Source: Prochloron didemni P4-Papua_New_Guinea (GTDB lineage Bacteria > Cyanobacteriota > Cyanobacteriia > Cyanobacteriales > Prochloraceae). From it: DNA of 32,153 nucleotides. The notes under the pieces are model-generated. The model had not been told where the DNA came from and made no database searches. It was given only the letters and a program-made list of their open reading frames with translations. This document shows, piece by piece, positions 15,172-23,630 of this stretch (within the stretch, counting starts at the first letter, position 1; every line of letters begins with the position of its first letter). The stretch spans positions 1 to 32,153 of the forward strand of contig JH611072.1 of NCBI GenBank assembly GCA_000252485.1, in the 5' to 3' direction. Both the position numbers and the translations under genes were made by a program.

Positions 15172-16626
15172 ATGACTGCTGTGCCAATTCCTCGCCAGCC
15201 ATCAACCAATGGAAATCCTGATTTACACGATCTACCTGCTGAATCAAATTACTGTGAGGGTCGCCGAAGCTCACCAGTTTTGGCATTGAAAGAATTAGTG
15301 GCACGTTTGCATCGAGAACAGTATAAAATCCAAGATTTACTTAGTTCTCTAGGCTTTGCTCTTCGTAGCTTTAATAACTTGAATCAGTTTTTAGAGCTAA
15401 CTCCTTTGATGGCAGCCAGGGTAGCCGATGCTGACGGCGGAGCCCTAATTCTTTTTAAGCAAGGTAAAGTACGACTAGAACAACTTCATTGTCAGGATAA
15501 TGTTGCTTGTCAGGATATTCGACGGGCGCTGGAGCAAGTAACTCGTAACATGACGACGAACCACAGCCAAGAGAGTAAAGGAACATCACTTGTATTTCCC
15601 GGTTCTATGGACGAACAAGTGAGACAATATCTCGGCAAAGAGGTACGTTTGTTTAGTACTCCTGTTTTGGTTAAAAATACTGAAAGAGGTAGATTGTATG
15701 TCTTTATCAATTCGCCAGAATATGATTGGACCTCAACACGTCGTAAGTTAGTTCAGTTAGTAGCAGACCAAACTGCAGTAGCTATTGCTAATCACGAGTT
15801 GACGGTAGAATTGCGCCAGAAAGAAAGGCAGGATCGGGAGTTAGAAATTGCGGCGGAAATTCAGCTCCACTTGTTACCTCGGGAATGCCCTCAAATTAAA
15901 GGTGTGGCATTAGCTGCACAATGCCGAACTGCTAACCGCATTGGTGGGGATTACTACGATTTTATTCCTACTAACTATGATCGACTGCGACAGAAAGAGG
16001 AAGCTCGCACCGATCTTGAATCAATTTCTGTTCCTTGGAGTATAGTAATTGGAGATGTGATGGGGAAAGGGGTTCCTGCTGGCTTAATCATGACTATGAC
16101 TAGGGGCATGCTGCGAGCGGAAATTCTGAACCGGAATTCTCCAGCTAAAATTTTAGAGCATTTAAATCGAGTAATGTATGCGGATTTAGAAAATTCCCAT
16201 CGCTTTGTTACTCTTTTCTATTCAGAATATGACCCAGAAACCGGATTTCTTTCTTATAGTAATGCGGCTCACAATCCTCCCTTATGGTGGCAAGCTGCTA
16301 CTGGGGAGATCCAAAAATTAGATACCTGGGGTATGTTGGTGGGATTGGATCAGGATTCCAGCTATGAAGATGCTAGAGTAAAACTATCTCCTGGAGATAT
16401 AATTATATATTATACTGATGGCTTTACCGATGCGGTTAATCAATATGGGGAGCGCTTTGATGAAGAGAACCTCTATCGTGCCTTTGAGTGGGCTTGCGAA
16501 CACTGCGATGCTCCCCAGTCCATTCTGGATTACCTCTTTGAGAGAGTTCAGCAATTTATCGGTTCTCACAACAGCAATGGAGATGATATGACTTTAGTTG
16601 TTATGCAAGTGAAATCTTCGGATTAA
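15172..16626 (+). CDS. GAF-PP2C (RsbU/SpoIIE-type) phosphatase
   Basis: This is a 484-residue protein. A GAF-like sensor spans about 55-215 (NNLNQFLELTPLMAARVADA, DQTAVAIANHEL). A short coiled linker follows (LRQKERQDRELEIAAEIQ). The PP2C domain (about 240-482) has the metal-binding motifs RIGGDYYDF, VIGDVMGKGVPAGLIM, YYTDGFTDAVN and NGDDMTLVVM. Such phosphatases dephosphorylate anti-sigma-factor antagonists or similar STAS-domain proteins, often in stress responses. No anti-sigma or STAS gene is adjacent, so the substrate is unknown. It is probably soluble. Confidence 0.9.
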   Translation: MTAVPIPRQPSTNGNPDLHDLPAESNYCEGRRSSPVLALKELVARLHREQYKIQDLLSSLGFALRSFNNLNQFLELTPLMAARVADADGGALILFKQGKVRLEQLHCQDNVACQDIRRALEQVTRNMTTNHSQESKGTSLVFPGSMDEQVRQYLGKEVRLFSTPVLVKNTERGRLYVFINSPEYDWTSTRRKLVQLVADQTAVAIANHELTVELRQKERQDRELEIAAEIQLHLLPRECPQIKGVALAAQCRTANRIGGDYYDFIPTNYDRLRQKEEARTDLESISVPWSIVIGDVMGKGVPAGLIMTMTRGMLRAEILNRNSPAKILEHLNRVMYADLENSHRFVTLFYSEYDPETGFLSYSNAAHNPPLWWQAATGEIQKLDTWGMLVGLDQDSSYEDARVKLSPGDIIIYYTDGFTDAVNQYGERFDEENLYRAFEWACEHCDAPQSILDYLFERVQQFIGSHNSNGDDMTLVVMQVKSSD

Positions 16627-16663
16627 AATTGACTTGGCTATTTTATTACAGGAGATTATTGGG

Positions 16664-16912
16664 ATGGCTATCTTGGAAATCAACAGTCTTGATGCTCAAT
16701 TAACTGATACTTTCTATTTTCATCGCAATTTGGAAATGACAAGTATTGAATTACCCCGCTATGGTACTTTGTTGGCTCAAAACATAGAAGATCCAGATGT
16801 TATCGGTCAGATGCAAATGGCATGGAATAATTTTATTGAGTCCGGTCAAGTCTGGGCGCTGTTGATTGGGTTAGTTGTTGGTTATATGTTTCGTTCTTTT
16901 ACTTCTTATTGA
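16664..16912 (+). CDS. Small conserved membrane protein (hypothetical)
   Basis: This is an 82-residue protein with a polar N-terminal part and one C-terminal membrane helix (VWALLIGLVVGYMFRSF). The ATG at 16664 is chosen because GGAG lies 9 bases before it; a TTG at 16634 has no such site. It follows the phosphatase by 37 bp and precedes argH by 51 bp on the same strand, so it may be cotranscribed. I do not recognise a characterised family. Confidence 0.6.
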   Translation: MAILEINSLDAQLTDTFYFHRNLEMTSIELPRYGTLLAQNIEDPDVIGQMQMAWNNFIESGQVWALLIGLVVGYMFRSFTSY

Positions 16913-16963
16913 AGTTAGTTTGATGGGATTGGAGCAGTTGAGAACTGAGAAATTATTATTCAG

Positions 16964-18367
16964 ATGACTGAAAAAAAAACTTGGAGCGATCGCTTTTCCT
17001 CGGCACTAATACCGGCGATCGCTCTCTTTAATGCCAGTATTGGTTTCGATATCCAATTGCTGGAGTTTGACTTGACTGGTTCCGTGGCTCATGCTAAAAT
17101 GCTGGGCAAAACGGGGATTATCTCGGAGGCGGAAGCTGATAAGTTGGTGGCTGGTTTGGAACAAATTCGGCAGGAATATAGAGAGGGGAAATTTAATCCC
17201 GGTGTTGAGGATGAGGACGTTCATTTTGCGGTGGAACGCCGTCTGATACAAATAGTGGGGGATGGGGGGAAGAAATTACATACGGCGCGATCGCGTAACG
17301 ACCAGGTTGCAACCGACCTGCGTCTTTATCTGCGAGAGCAAATTACGGCCATTCGCTCTCAACTGCGAGAATATCAGGAGGTTTTACTGGATCTGGCAGA
17401 AAATAATGTGGAAACCCTGATTCCGGGCTATACTCACCTGCAAAGGGCGCAGCCTTTGAGTTTGGCTCATCACCTGTTGGCTTATTTTCAGATGGCACAG
17501 CGGGACTGGGAAAGATTAGGGGAAATATATAAACGAACTAATATTTGTCCTTTAGGTAGTGGAGCTTTGGCAGGGACAACATTTCCTATTGACCGGGATT
17601 ATAGCGCTGCTCTGTTGGATTTTGATGGGGTTTGTGCTAACAGTCTGGATGGGGTGAGCGATCGCGATTTTGTCATTGAGTTTCTCTGCGCCGCCAGTCT
17701 GATAATGGTTCATCTCAGCCGTTTGAGTGAGGAGATTATTATTTGGGCATCGGCAGAATTTAATTTTATCACTCTGAAAGATAGCTGTGCTACTGGTTCC
17801 AGTATTATGCCTCAGAAAAAAAACCCGGACGTTCCGGAACTGGTAAGGGGTAAGAGTGGAAGGGTTTTCGGCCATTTGCAAGCCATGTTAGTTTTAATGA
17901 AGGGTTTGCCTTTGGCTTACAACAAAGACTTGCAAGAAGATAAGGAAGCTATTTTTGATGGGGTGAAGACGGTCAGGGCTTGCTTAGAAGCCATGACTAT
18001 TCTTTTAAAAGAAGGGTTAGAATTTAATCAGGAGCGTCTGGAAAAGACTGTTGGGGAAGATTTTTCTAATGCTACCGATGTGGCTGATTATCTTGCTAGT
18101 AAAGGGGTTCCTTTTCGGGAAGCTTATAATTTGGTGGGGAAAGCAGTTAAAACTAGTATTGCCTCCGGGAAATTATTGCGAGATTTGAGTTTAGCAGAAT
18201 GGCAGCAACTGCATCCAGCTTTTGAAGGGGATATTTACCAGGCGATCGCTCCTTTACAAGTAGTAGCTGCTCGTAATAGTTACGGCGGTACTGGTTTTGA
18301 GCAGGTGAGAGTGGCTATTGCTCAAGCAAAATTATTATTACAACAAACAACAAACAACAAAGCCTAG
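16964..18367 (+). CDS. argH: Argininosuccinate lyase
   Basis: This 467-residue enzyme splits argininosuccinate into arginine and fumarate, the last step of arginine synthesis. Motifs are [41 protein letters not shown] and the fumarase/ASL signature [20 protein letters not shown], which contains the catalytic Ser loop. Several HIP1 octamers fall inside the coding region (for example 16986 and 17016). The final residues [11 protein letters not shown] run into an AACAACAA tract, so the extreme C-terminus may have been altered by the adjacent repeat. Confidence 0.96.
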   Translation: MTEKKTWSDRFSSALIPAIALFNASIGFDIQLLEFDLTGSVAHAKMLGKTGIISEAEADKLVAGLEQIRQEYREGKFNPGVEDEDVHFAVERRLIQIVGDGGKKLHTARSRNDQVATDLRLYLREQITAIRSQLREYQEVLLDLAENNVETLIPGYTHLQRAQPLSLAHHLLAYFQMAQRDWERLGEIYKRTNICPLGSGALAGTTFPIDRDYSAALLDFDGVCANSLDGVSDRDFVIEFLCAASLIMVHLSRLSEEIIIWASAEFNFITLKDSCATGSSIMPQKKNPDVPELVRGKSGRVFGHLQAMLVLMKGLPLAYNKDLQEDKEAIFDGVKTVRACLEAMTILLKEGLEFNQERLEKTVGEDFSNATDVADYLASKGVPFREAYNLVGKAVKTSIASGKLLRDLSLAEWQQLHPAFEGDIYQAIAPLQVVAARNSYGGTGFEQVRVAIAQAKLLLQQTTNNKA

Positions 18368-18410
18368 ATATCATGAATACTATGATGGAAAACAGCAGCA
18401 AAAATTAATA

Positions 18411-18490
18411 AACAACCAACAAACAACCAACAACCAACAACCAACAACCAACAACCAACAACCAACAACCAACAACCAACAACCAACAAC
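18411..18490. repeat. AACAACC heptamer tandem array
   Basis: About ten near-perfect copies of a 7-bp unit lie between argH and the Nudix gene, ending four bases before the proposed ATG. It is the reverse complement of the TTGTTGG tracts at 2157-2265, 31861-31930 and 32076-32112. Because 7 is not a multiple of 3, every plus-strand frame reads the same stop-free heptapeptide. Confidence 0.92.
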
Positions 18491-18494
18491 ATTT

Positions 18495-19481
18495 ATGTTA
18501 GCTGTCCCATTTCGCCGAGCTTGGCAATTTACTTCTACTGTGTTAGGAATCATATTGCGTCATCCCATGACCATGACCAGTATTATTCCAGTTTTAGCAG
18601 ATGGTACTATTGTCTTAGTTCGGCGGCAAGATACAGGTCTGTGGACTTTACCTGGTGGTTTGATACAATGGGCCGAAAGTGTTCCCAGTGCAGCTAAAAG
18701 AGTATTAGTAAATACTATTGGCTTGGAATTAGTTAGTATTCGCAATTTGGTGGGAATTTATTCATTAAGAGGAAAATTAAAAGGTCATTGTATTTGTTTT
18801 ACATTGGAGGTAGAAGCAAAAGGCAATATTAAACTTAATGATCTAGTAGAATTTTCTGAAAGGAAAGCATTTAAACCAGAAGATTTACCTTCTCTTGAGG
18901 AAGTAACTGAAAATTGTCGTCCACAGTTAGAAGATTATCTTAAATATTCCGAGCAAACCAAAGAAAATACTGTTTACCGATTTGGTAATTCCTCTATTCG
19001 TCGCAAGCGACATTTATTAATAACTTGGCTGGGAATTATCTTTCGCTATCCCATTGCAGGAACCACCATTATTCCCGTACTTCCCGATGGGAAAATTGTC
19101 TTAGTTAAAAGACCGACCAAAAAAGACCAAGAAGAGGAATGGGGTTTCCCTGGAGGAATGGTAGATTGGGGAGAAGACCTTGGGGCGACAGTAAGTCGGG
19201 AATTGAAAGAAGAAACTGGGTTGGATCTAGTTAAAATTAATAGGATATTAGGGGTTTATTCAGAAGCTTTTCGAGACCCGAGAATTCATTCTATTGCTGT
19301 CTCTGTAGAGGTAAAAGCAGAGGGAAAACTAGATGTTTTTGATACTTTGGAGATAGAAGAAGCTCGAGCATTGACAGTTGAGGAGTTGCGGTGTAAACTG
19401 AAAGATAAAGATTTCAAGCTGATTCACGACCACGCCAGACAATTACAAGACTATTTCCAAGGCTTGACAACTATTGCTTAA
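18495..19481 (+). CDS. Tandem Nudix-domain protein, first domain degenerate
   Basis: This 328-residue protein has two homologous halves. Each has LGII.R.P, then IIPVL.DG.IVLV.R and a Nudix region. The second Nudix box (from residue 220, GGMVDWGEDLGATV then SRELKEETGL) fits GX5EX7REXXEEXG fully. The first (GGLIQWAESVPSAAKRVLVN, then TIGLEL) keeps the GX5E part but has lost REXXEE, so it should not bind metal or catalyse. Substrates are probably nucleoside diphosphate derivatives. The start is uncertain: the open frame extends to 18318 through the heptamer array, but M at 18495 gives a family-like N-terminus. No Shine-Dalgarno is visible because the array occupies that space. Confidence 0.85.
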   Translation: MLAVPFRRAWQFTSTVLGIILRHPMTMTSIIPVLADGTIVLVRRQDTGLWTLPGGLIQWAESVPSAAKRVLVNTIGLELVSIRNLVGIYSLRGKLKGHCICFTLEVEAKGNIKLNDLVEFSERKAFKPEDLPSLEEVTENCRPQLEDYLKYSEQTKENTVYRFGNSSIRRKRHLLITWLGIIFRYPIAGTTIIPVLPDGKIVLVKRPTKKDQEEEWGFPGGMVDWGEDLGATVSRELKEETGLDLVKINRILGVYSEAFRDPRIHSIAVSVEVKAEGKLDVFDTLEIEEARALTVEELRCKLKDKDFKLIHDHARQLQDYFQGLTTIA

Positions 19482-19502
19482 ATGCTATTTGAGTGAGTCG
19501 CT

Positions 19503-20984
19503 ATGCTAGCATCAGGAACCGTTCTAAATCACCGTTACAGTCTCGTTACGCAGCTAAACGATAATACTGCTCGTTTGACTTGGTTGGCGGAGGATTTGTC
19601 ATCTGGGGAGCTAGTAGTGGTGAAGCTTTTAGCTTTGGGTGGTGCGGTGCAGTGGGACGATCTCAAGTTATTCGAGCGGGAAGCAGAGGTACTGAAACGG
19701 CTGGAACATCCTCGTATTCCTAAATATCGAGATTATTTTTCTATTGACGATCGCACTCTTTGGTTCGGATTGGTTCAAGAATATATTCCGGGAGAGACTC
19801 TCAAAGAAAAACTAAATAGTAATCAAAGGTTTAGTCAGCAGGAAGTAGAGAAAGTAGCTAAAGATGTTTTATATATTTTAGCTTTCTTGCATCAATTCAA
19901 TCCTCCTATCTTGCATCGAGATATTAAACCGAGTAATTTGATTTGGGGTGAAGATGACCACATTTATTTAATTGATTTTGGCGCAGTACAAGCTAGACCC
20001 AACAGTGCGGGGAAGACTTTTACGGTGGTGGGAACTAACGGATATACTCCTATGGAGCAGTTTGGTGGTCAAGCAGTACCAGCATCGGATCTATATGCAC
20101 TGGGAGCAACTTTGATTTATTTGTTTACTGGTATATCTCCTAGTGAATTACAGCAAGAAGATTTGCAGCTACAATATAAGGATAAGCTGAGTAAAGATAT
20201 TCAACCAAGGTTAGTGAGTTGGATTGAGAAACTGACAGAACCTTCTTTAAAAAAACGTTTTTCTACTGCTGAGGAAGCTTTGGAAGCAATCCAGGATACG
20301 GGCATTGTTCCTGTACAGGAAAAACAGGCCCAATCAATGTTTCAGTCTTTACTGTTAGAGAAGTCATCCCAACGATTGATTCTTGTAATTCCTTCTCTGT
20401 TTGAAATTCAAGTTATTAAACCTCTTCAGAAGCTCTTAAAACAGGGAATGGGAAAATTAGAGGAAAAGTTTGGCAGATTTATTAAACAATTTCGGAATTT
20501 GGAAAAGACTAAGCAGAAAAATATATTGATAGGAGGAGGGGTCGCCATAATACTTGCCTTGATGTCAGTTGGGCCAATATTATCTATTCTTATCTTACTT
20601 CCTTTGGCACTTTTAACTAAATACTGGATCTTATTGATATTCCTCTGGATTTTCTTTGGTGAAAGTACGATGAATTATTTAGGTAGAACTAAAATTATCT
20701 GGGAAAATGGGTATTTAAAAATTTTTAGACAATTCAGAAAGAATATTCAATGGCAGGCAGAAATTCATCATATTGACAAGATTGATTTAACTTTTGCTAA
20801 GGATGCATTTTCTCAAAATCGTCAGGAAATTGTTATTTCTCTTGATGAAAGTAAAATAAATTGGACTAGCCGTTTTAAAGATAAACAAAAACAATATACC
20901 TTGGGTTCTAAATTAAATGAGTCAGAATTGCGTTGGTTGATTAGGGAGATGGAAGATTGGTTGTATCAAGCCAGGAATAGATAG
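19503..20984 (+). CDS. Membrane Ser/Thr protein kinase
   Basis: This is a 493-residue protein. The Hanks-type kinase domain (about 10-270) has Lys41 in VVVKLL, HRDIKPSNLIW (catalytic Asp140), LIDFGAVQ (Asp158) and the cyanobacterial-type activation segment VVGTNGYTPMEQFGG. The Gly-rich loop is degenerate: LNDNTARLTWLAED instead of a G.GGFG pattern. Three closely spaced membrane helices follow (about 340-395). The C-terminal cytoplasmic part of about 95 residues is unassigned. The gene starts 21 bp after the Nudix gene and is probably cotranscribed. Targets are unknown. Confidence 0.88.
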   Translation: MLASGTVLNHRYSLVTQLNDNTARLTWLAEDLSSGELVVVKLLALGGAVQWDDLKLFEREAEVLKRLEHPRIPKYRDYFSIDDRTLWFGLVQEYIPGETLKEKLNSNQRFSQQEVEKVAKDVLYILAFLHQFNPPILHRDIKPSNLIWGEDDHIYLIDFGAVQARPNSAGKTFTVVGTNGYTPMEQFGGQAVPASDLYALGATLIYLFTGISPSELQQEDLQLQYKDKLSKDIQPRLVSWIEKLTEPSLKKRFSTAEEALEAIQDTGIVPVQEKQAQSMFQSLLLEKSSQRLILVIPSLFEIQVIKPLQKLLKQGMGKLEEKFGRFIKQFRNLEKTKQKNILIGGGVAIILALMSVGPILSILILLPLALLTKYWILLIFLWIFFGESTMNYLGRTKIIWENGYLKIFRQFRKNIQWQAEIHHIDKIDLTFAKDAFSQNRQEIVISLDESKINWTSRFKDKQKQYTLGSKLNESELRWLIREMEDWLYQARNR

Positions 20985-21037
20985 ATAGCAGTTTTGATAT
21001 ACAAGGGTTTCAGAACCAATTCTTACGATGTCTAATA

Positions 21038-21099
21038 GTAAACACTTTCATAGGTCGATATCATGATGTAGATATTGAGTCCAAGAAATGCTATATATT
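21038..21099 (+). promoter_or_regulatory. Conserved 60-bp leader element, copy 2 (before dapB)
   Basis: This is the counterpart of 1428-1490. AACAC, TTCATAGG, GATGTA, ATATTGA and CCAAGAAA occur in the same order, and it also ends in an AT-rich -10-like box (TATATA 21092-21097). It lies 33 bp before dapB. Confidence 0.55.
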
Positions 21100-21131
21100 T
21101 ATTTACCATATTTAAGCAAGGAGCTAATAAC

Positions 21132-21959
21132 ATGGCCAATGAATCTCCCATTCCAGTAGTAGTAAATGGTGCTGTTGGTAAAATGGGTCGAGAGGTAATT
21201 AAAGCAGTTTCCCAAGCAGAAGATATGATGCTAGTGGGTGCGGTGGACAACAACCCCCACTACTTAGGTCAAGATATTGGTGAAGTAGCGGGGTGCGGCC
21301 CGTTGGAAGTACCGGTACTGAATGATTTGCAAAGTGTATTGGTGCTGGCGACTCAGGAGAAAGTGCAAGGGGTGATGGTGGATTTTACTCACCCTGATAC
21401 GGTTTACGAGAATGTGAGGAGCGCGATCGCCTATGGGGTGCGTCCGGTAGTGGGGACCACGGGACTTTCTGAAGAGCAAATTAAAGATTTGGGAGAGTTT
21501 GCGGCTAAAGCTAGCACGGGAGTGTTGATTATTCCCAATTTTTCCATTGGTGTAGTGTTGTTGCAACAAGCAGCAATTTCTGCTTCTAAATACTTCGACC
21601 ACGTGGAAATTATTGAATTGCATCACAACCAAAAAGCAGATGCTCCTTCTGGGACCGCAATTAAAACAGCTCAAATGTTAGCTGGTTTGGGGAAAACTTA
21701 TAATCAAGCAGTGGTGAAGGAAACGGAGAAACTGGCCGGTGCCAGAGGTAGTATGGGAGATGAGAATATTCGTATTCACAGCGTTCGTTTGCCGGGATTA
21801 ATTGCTCATCAAGAAGTTATTTTTGGGGCTCAAGGACAAATTTATACTTTGCGACACGATACCAGCGATCGCTCTTGTTACATGCCTGGTGTTTTGTTAG
21901 CTATTCGGAAGATTACGGAATTGCAATCTCTTGTTTATGGGTTAGAGAAAATTCTCTAA
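21132..21959 (+). CDS. dapB: 4-hydroxy-tetrahydrodipicolinate reductase
   Basis: This 275-residue enzyme reduces 4-hydroxy-tetrahydrodipicolinate with NAD(P)H in the lysine and meso-diaminopimelate pathway. The nucleotide-binding loop is [26 protein letters not shown] and the catalytic signature [15 protein letters not shown] are present, as is the C-terminal [20 protein letters not shown]. The ATG at 21132 is chosen: AAGGAG lies eight bases upstream and the family N-terminus begins here, whereas the TTG at 21075 falls inside the upstream leader element. Confidence 0.96.
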   Translation: MANESPIPVVVNGAVGKMGREVIKAVSQAEDMMLVGAVDNNPHYLGQDIGEVAGCGPLEVPVLNDLQSVLVLATQEKVQGVMVDFTHPDTVYENVRSAIAYGVRPVVGTTGLSEEQIKDLGEFAAKASTGVLIIPNFSIGVVLLQQAAISASKYFDHVEIIELHHNQKADAPSGTAIKTAQMLAGLGKTYNQAVVKETEKLAGARGSMGDENIRIHSVRLPGLIAHQEVIFGAQGQIYTLRHDTSDRSCYMPGVLLAIRKITELQSLVYGLEKIL

Positions 21960-22033
21960 TATCTCCCCATAGTTGATAGTTGATAGTGGATATAGAGCTT
22001 TTTTTTAAAGCGAATTCTGGAAAGAAAAATCCA

Positions 22034-22549
22034 TTATCCTTTAAAAATAGGGGGTAGAGATTCTGACTGTGGCGCTGTTGCAATAGTTTTTTCTGCCTCG
22101 GCCATTGCCTTCATATTCAACTCTTCAGAATCTAAACAAATTACCTTGACATCATAGAGACTTTCAATCCAAACCCTGGCACCACATTTTGGATTGTGGG
22201 GTCGATAAACAACCCGACATCCTCCCGGGACTTCTACTTCATGGCCATAGATATTACTATTGCCTTTTTTTACTGTAATTACTGGTTGCTGCTCGTTCTG
22301 TTTCAGATTCTGTCTGATGCGCTGTCCGTTGACATGAATAATGGTTTTGGCTGGCTTGCGGGGATTGCTCCACTTGGGAGCTGGACCTCTCTTGCCTTTG
22401 CTAATGAAGGGACGACCATCGAATAAAGGAATTAGCCACATTCTACCACATTTATAAGCTCCTTCTACTCGACCCTGGGCCAGAAGCACCCGCAATCTGG
22501 CCCCGGAAATACCTAAAATTCCTGCTGCTTTTTTGGTAGTGACAATCAT
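22034..22549 (-). CDS. Excisionase/MerR-like helix-turn-helix protein
   Basis: This is a 171-residue protein. Residues 1-50 (TTKKAAGILGISGARLRVLL, then GRVEGAYKCGRMWLIP) form an excisionase-type winged helix-turn-helix. A basic linker (KGKRGPAPKWSNPRKPAK) follows. An unassigned C-terminal region has VPGGCRVVYRPHNPKCGARV. It is probably a sequence-specific DNA-binding protein. It marks the left edge of the accessory island and faces dapB. A consensus promoter lies upstream. A phage or element excisionase is possible, but no integrase is in the window. Confidence 0.7.
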   Translation of the reverse strand: MIVTTKKAAGILGISGARLRVLLAQGRVEGAYKCGRMWLIPLFDGRPFISKGKRGPAPKWSNPRKPAKTIIHVNGQRIRQNLKQNEQQPVITVKKGNSNIYGHEVEVPGGCRVVYRPHNPKCGARVWIESLYDVKVICLDSEELNMKAMAEAEKTIATAPQSESLPPIFKG

Positions 22550-22589
22550 AGTGCTTTGTGAGTTAGTAATTTAGTGTTGTAATAGTTTG

Positions 22590-22618
22590 ATTATAGACAA
22601 GCAAATAGCTCATGTCAA
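22590..22618 (-). promoter_or_regulatory. Consensus promoter of the helix-turn-helix gene
   Basis: On the minus strand TTGACA (22618-22613) and TATAAT (22595-22590) are separated by exactly 17 bp, a perfect sigma-70 consensus. The start codon is about 41 bp downstream. Confidence 0.8.
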
Positions 22619-22719
22619 GGGGTAGGGAAAAAAATTTTTACAATACAAAAATGGTTGCTATCCCTTAGCCAGTAATAGTTTGAGCATATTTGGGGTGATT
22701 TAAGATGATTGTCGAGTTG

Positions 22720-22815
22720 ATATTAGTTTGCTATTCTTAAACTGCGGGAAAGTGGCGGCCTAAAAAAAAGCTTGTTGAAGCGGCAAGAAGAATCTCTTGA
22801 GAGAATTAGGATTTG
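22720..22815. repeat. Repeat C, copy 1
   Basis: About 95 bp are shared with 27121-27204 and 27920-28020. The shared blocks are TTAGTTTGCTATTCTTAAAC, GGGAAAGTGGCGGCCT, an A8 run, GCTTGTTGAAGC (a small hairpin), GGCAAGAA and a TCTCTTGAGAGA palindrome. No open frame is shared by all copies. The layout recalls the right ends of IS200/IS605 elements, which is inference. Confidence 0.8.
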
Positions 22816-22860
22816 GATGGTTTTGCGCTCGCGAAGCATCTGCGAAGAGCGATCGCTTTT

Positions 22861-23260
22861 AGATTAAATTGTAGGTTGGGTTGAGGCCCTTTACCCAACA
22901 GCCCAGGAGATTTGTGTTGAGTTTCTCTATCGGGAGAGCCAACCTACTGTTGTTCTACTATATATTTTATTAATCTAGGGGTTGACAGCAAGAGATTTAG
23001 TTTGCTATTACTAAAGTGTGTGTCACACCCAGTGGCAGGAGCCGGAGACTGATCACCTTCTCGCTCCCTGTCGCTGCGCGATCGCCTTTAGTCCAATTAA
23101 GACAACAAACAGAAAAATTGGCAAATTCCTCTAGCTAGTAATAGGCAAAAGATTTTGAGTTGATGCTATAAAAATAAAATCAGCAAAGAAACCGGGTTTC
23201 TGCTATTACTTTGGTAACAATACCGAGATTTTGCTAAGAAACCCGGTTTCTAACTCCAGA
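22861..23260. repeat. Long repeat, copy A
   Basis: It starts TAGATTAAATTGTAGGTTGG. It shares with 25381-25895 the blocks AGCCCAGGAGATTTGTGT, CTCTATCGGGAGAGCCAACC, TTGACAGCAAGAGATTTAG, CTTTAGTCCAATTAAGAC and the terminal ACCGGGTTTCT palindromes. Copy A is shorter in the middle. The interval around it (22550-23314, about 760 bp) has no supportable gene; it is entirely repeat sequence apart from the helix-turn-helix promoter. Confidence 0.9.
23185..23251. repeat. AGAAACCGGGTTTCT palindromic element, copy 1
   Basis: This is an element of about 67 bp with AGAAACCGGGTTTCT at the left and AGAAACCCGGTTTCT at the right. Each end is itself palindromic, so it looks like a miniature inverted-repeat element. 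Other copies are at 25825-25889 and 30215-30282. Confidence 0.8.
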
Positions 23261-23314
23261 CTATCGCCTAAATAGGTGGATCGCGCTACTAAGGAGAAAT
23301 TTACTGTAGATTAA

Positions 23315-23617
23315 ATTGTAGGTTGGGTTATCTTTGTCGTCCTCACCTATCGCGGATATAAACTGCTGGAGGATTGGCGGATTGTCTTCTTCCCCATTTT
23401 CTCAGTTGGGGTGAATTTATTGTTCGTTTTTTTGCTACAACACTATGCTAGCGATCCTCACGACACGCACATCACTGCCAACGCCCTATTTCATATATTG
23501 CATGACGTGGCAGGAACGGAAACGGAAGTGGGAATCTTTACCTTGCTCGTGTATCTGAAGGGACGCAAAGCGCGATCGCTTGCAGAAATCAATCGATCAG
23601 CCATTTCAACCAACTAA
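23315..23617 (+). pseudogene. 5'-truncated membrane-protein gene fragment
   Basis: The open frame begins at the edge of a TAGATTAAATTGTAGGTTGG repeat end and runs about 100 codons. It contains VIFVVLTYRGYKLLEDWRIV, one hydrophobic segment (VFFPIFSVGVNLLFVFLLQ) and a His-rich stretch (DPHDTHITANALFHILHDV). A GTG at 23411 could start a 68-residue product, but there is no clear Shine-Dalgarno. The in-frame stop at 23312 lies within the repeat, so the 5' part of the gene was probably lost. The family is unknown. It ends 13 bp before the hydrolase. Confidence 0.5.
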
Positions 23618-23630
23618 GGAAGCTACCATT

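Noticed and set aside
18411-18490. CRISPR-like regular repeat
   Set aside because: The unit is 7 bp with no spacers, so it is a simple tandem repeat.
21960-22033. Terminator between dapB and the helix-turn-helix gene
   Set aside because: GCTTT/AAAGC around a T-run gives only a 5-bp stem; too weak to call.
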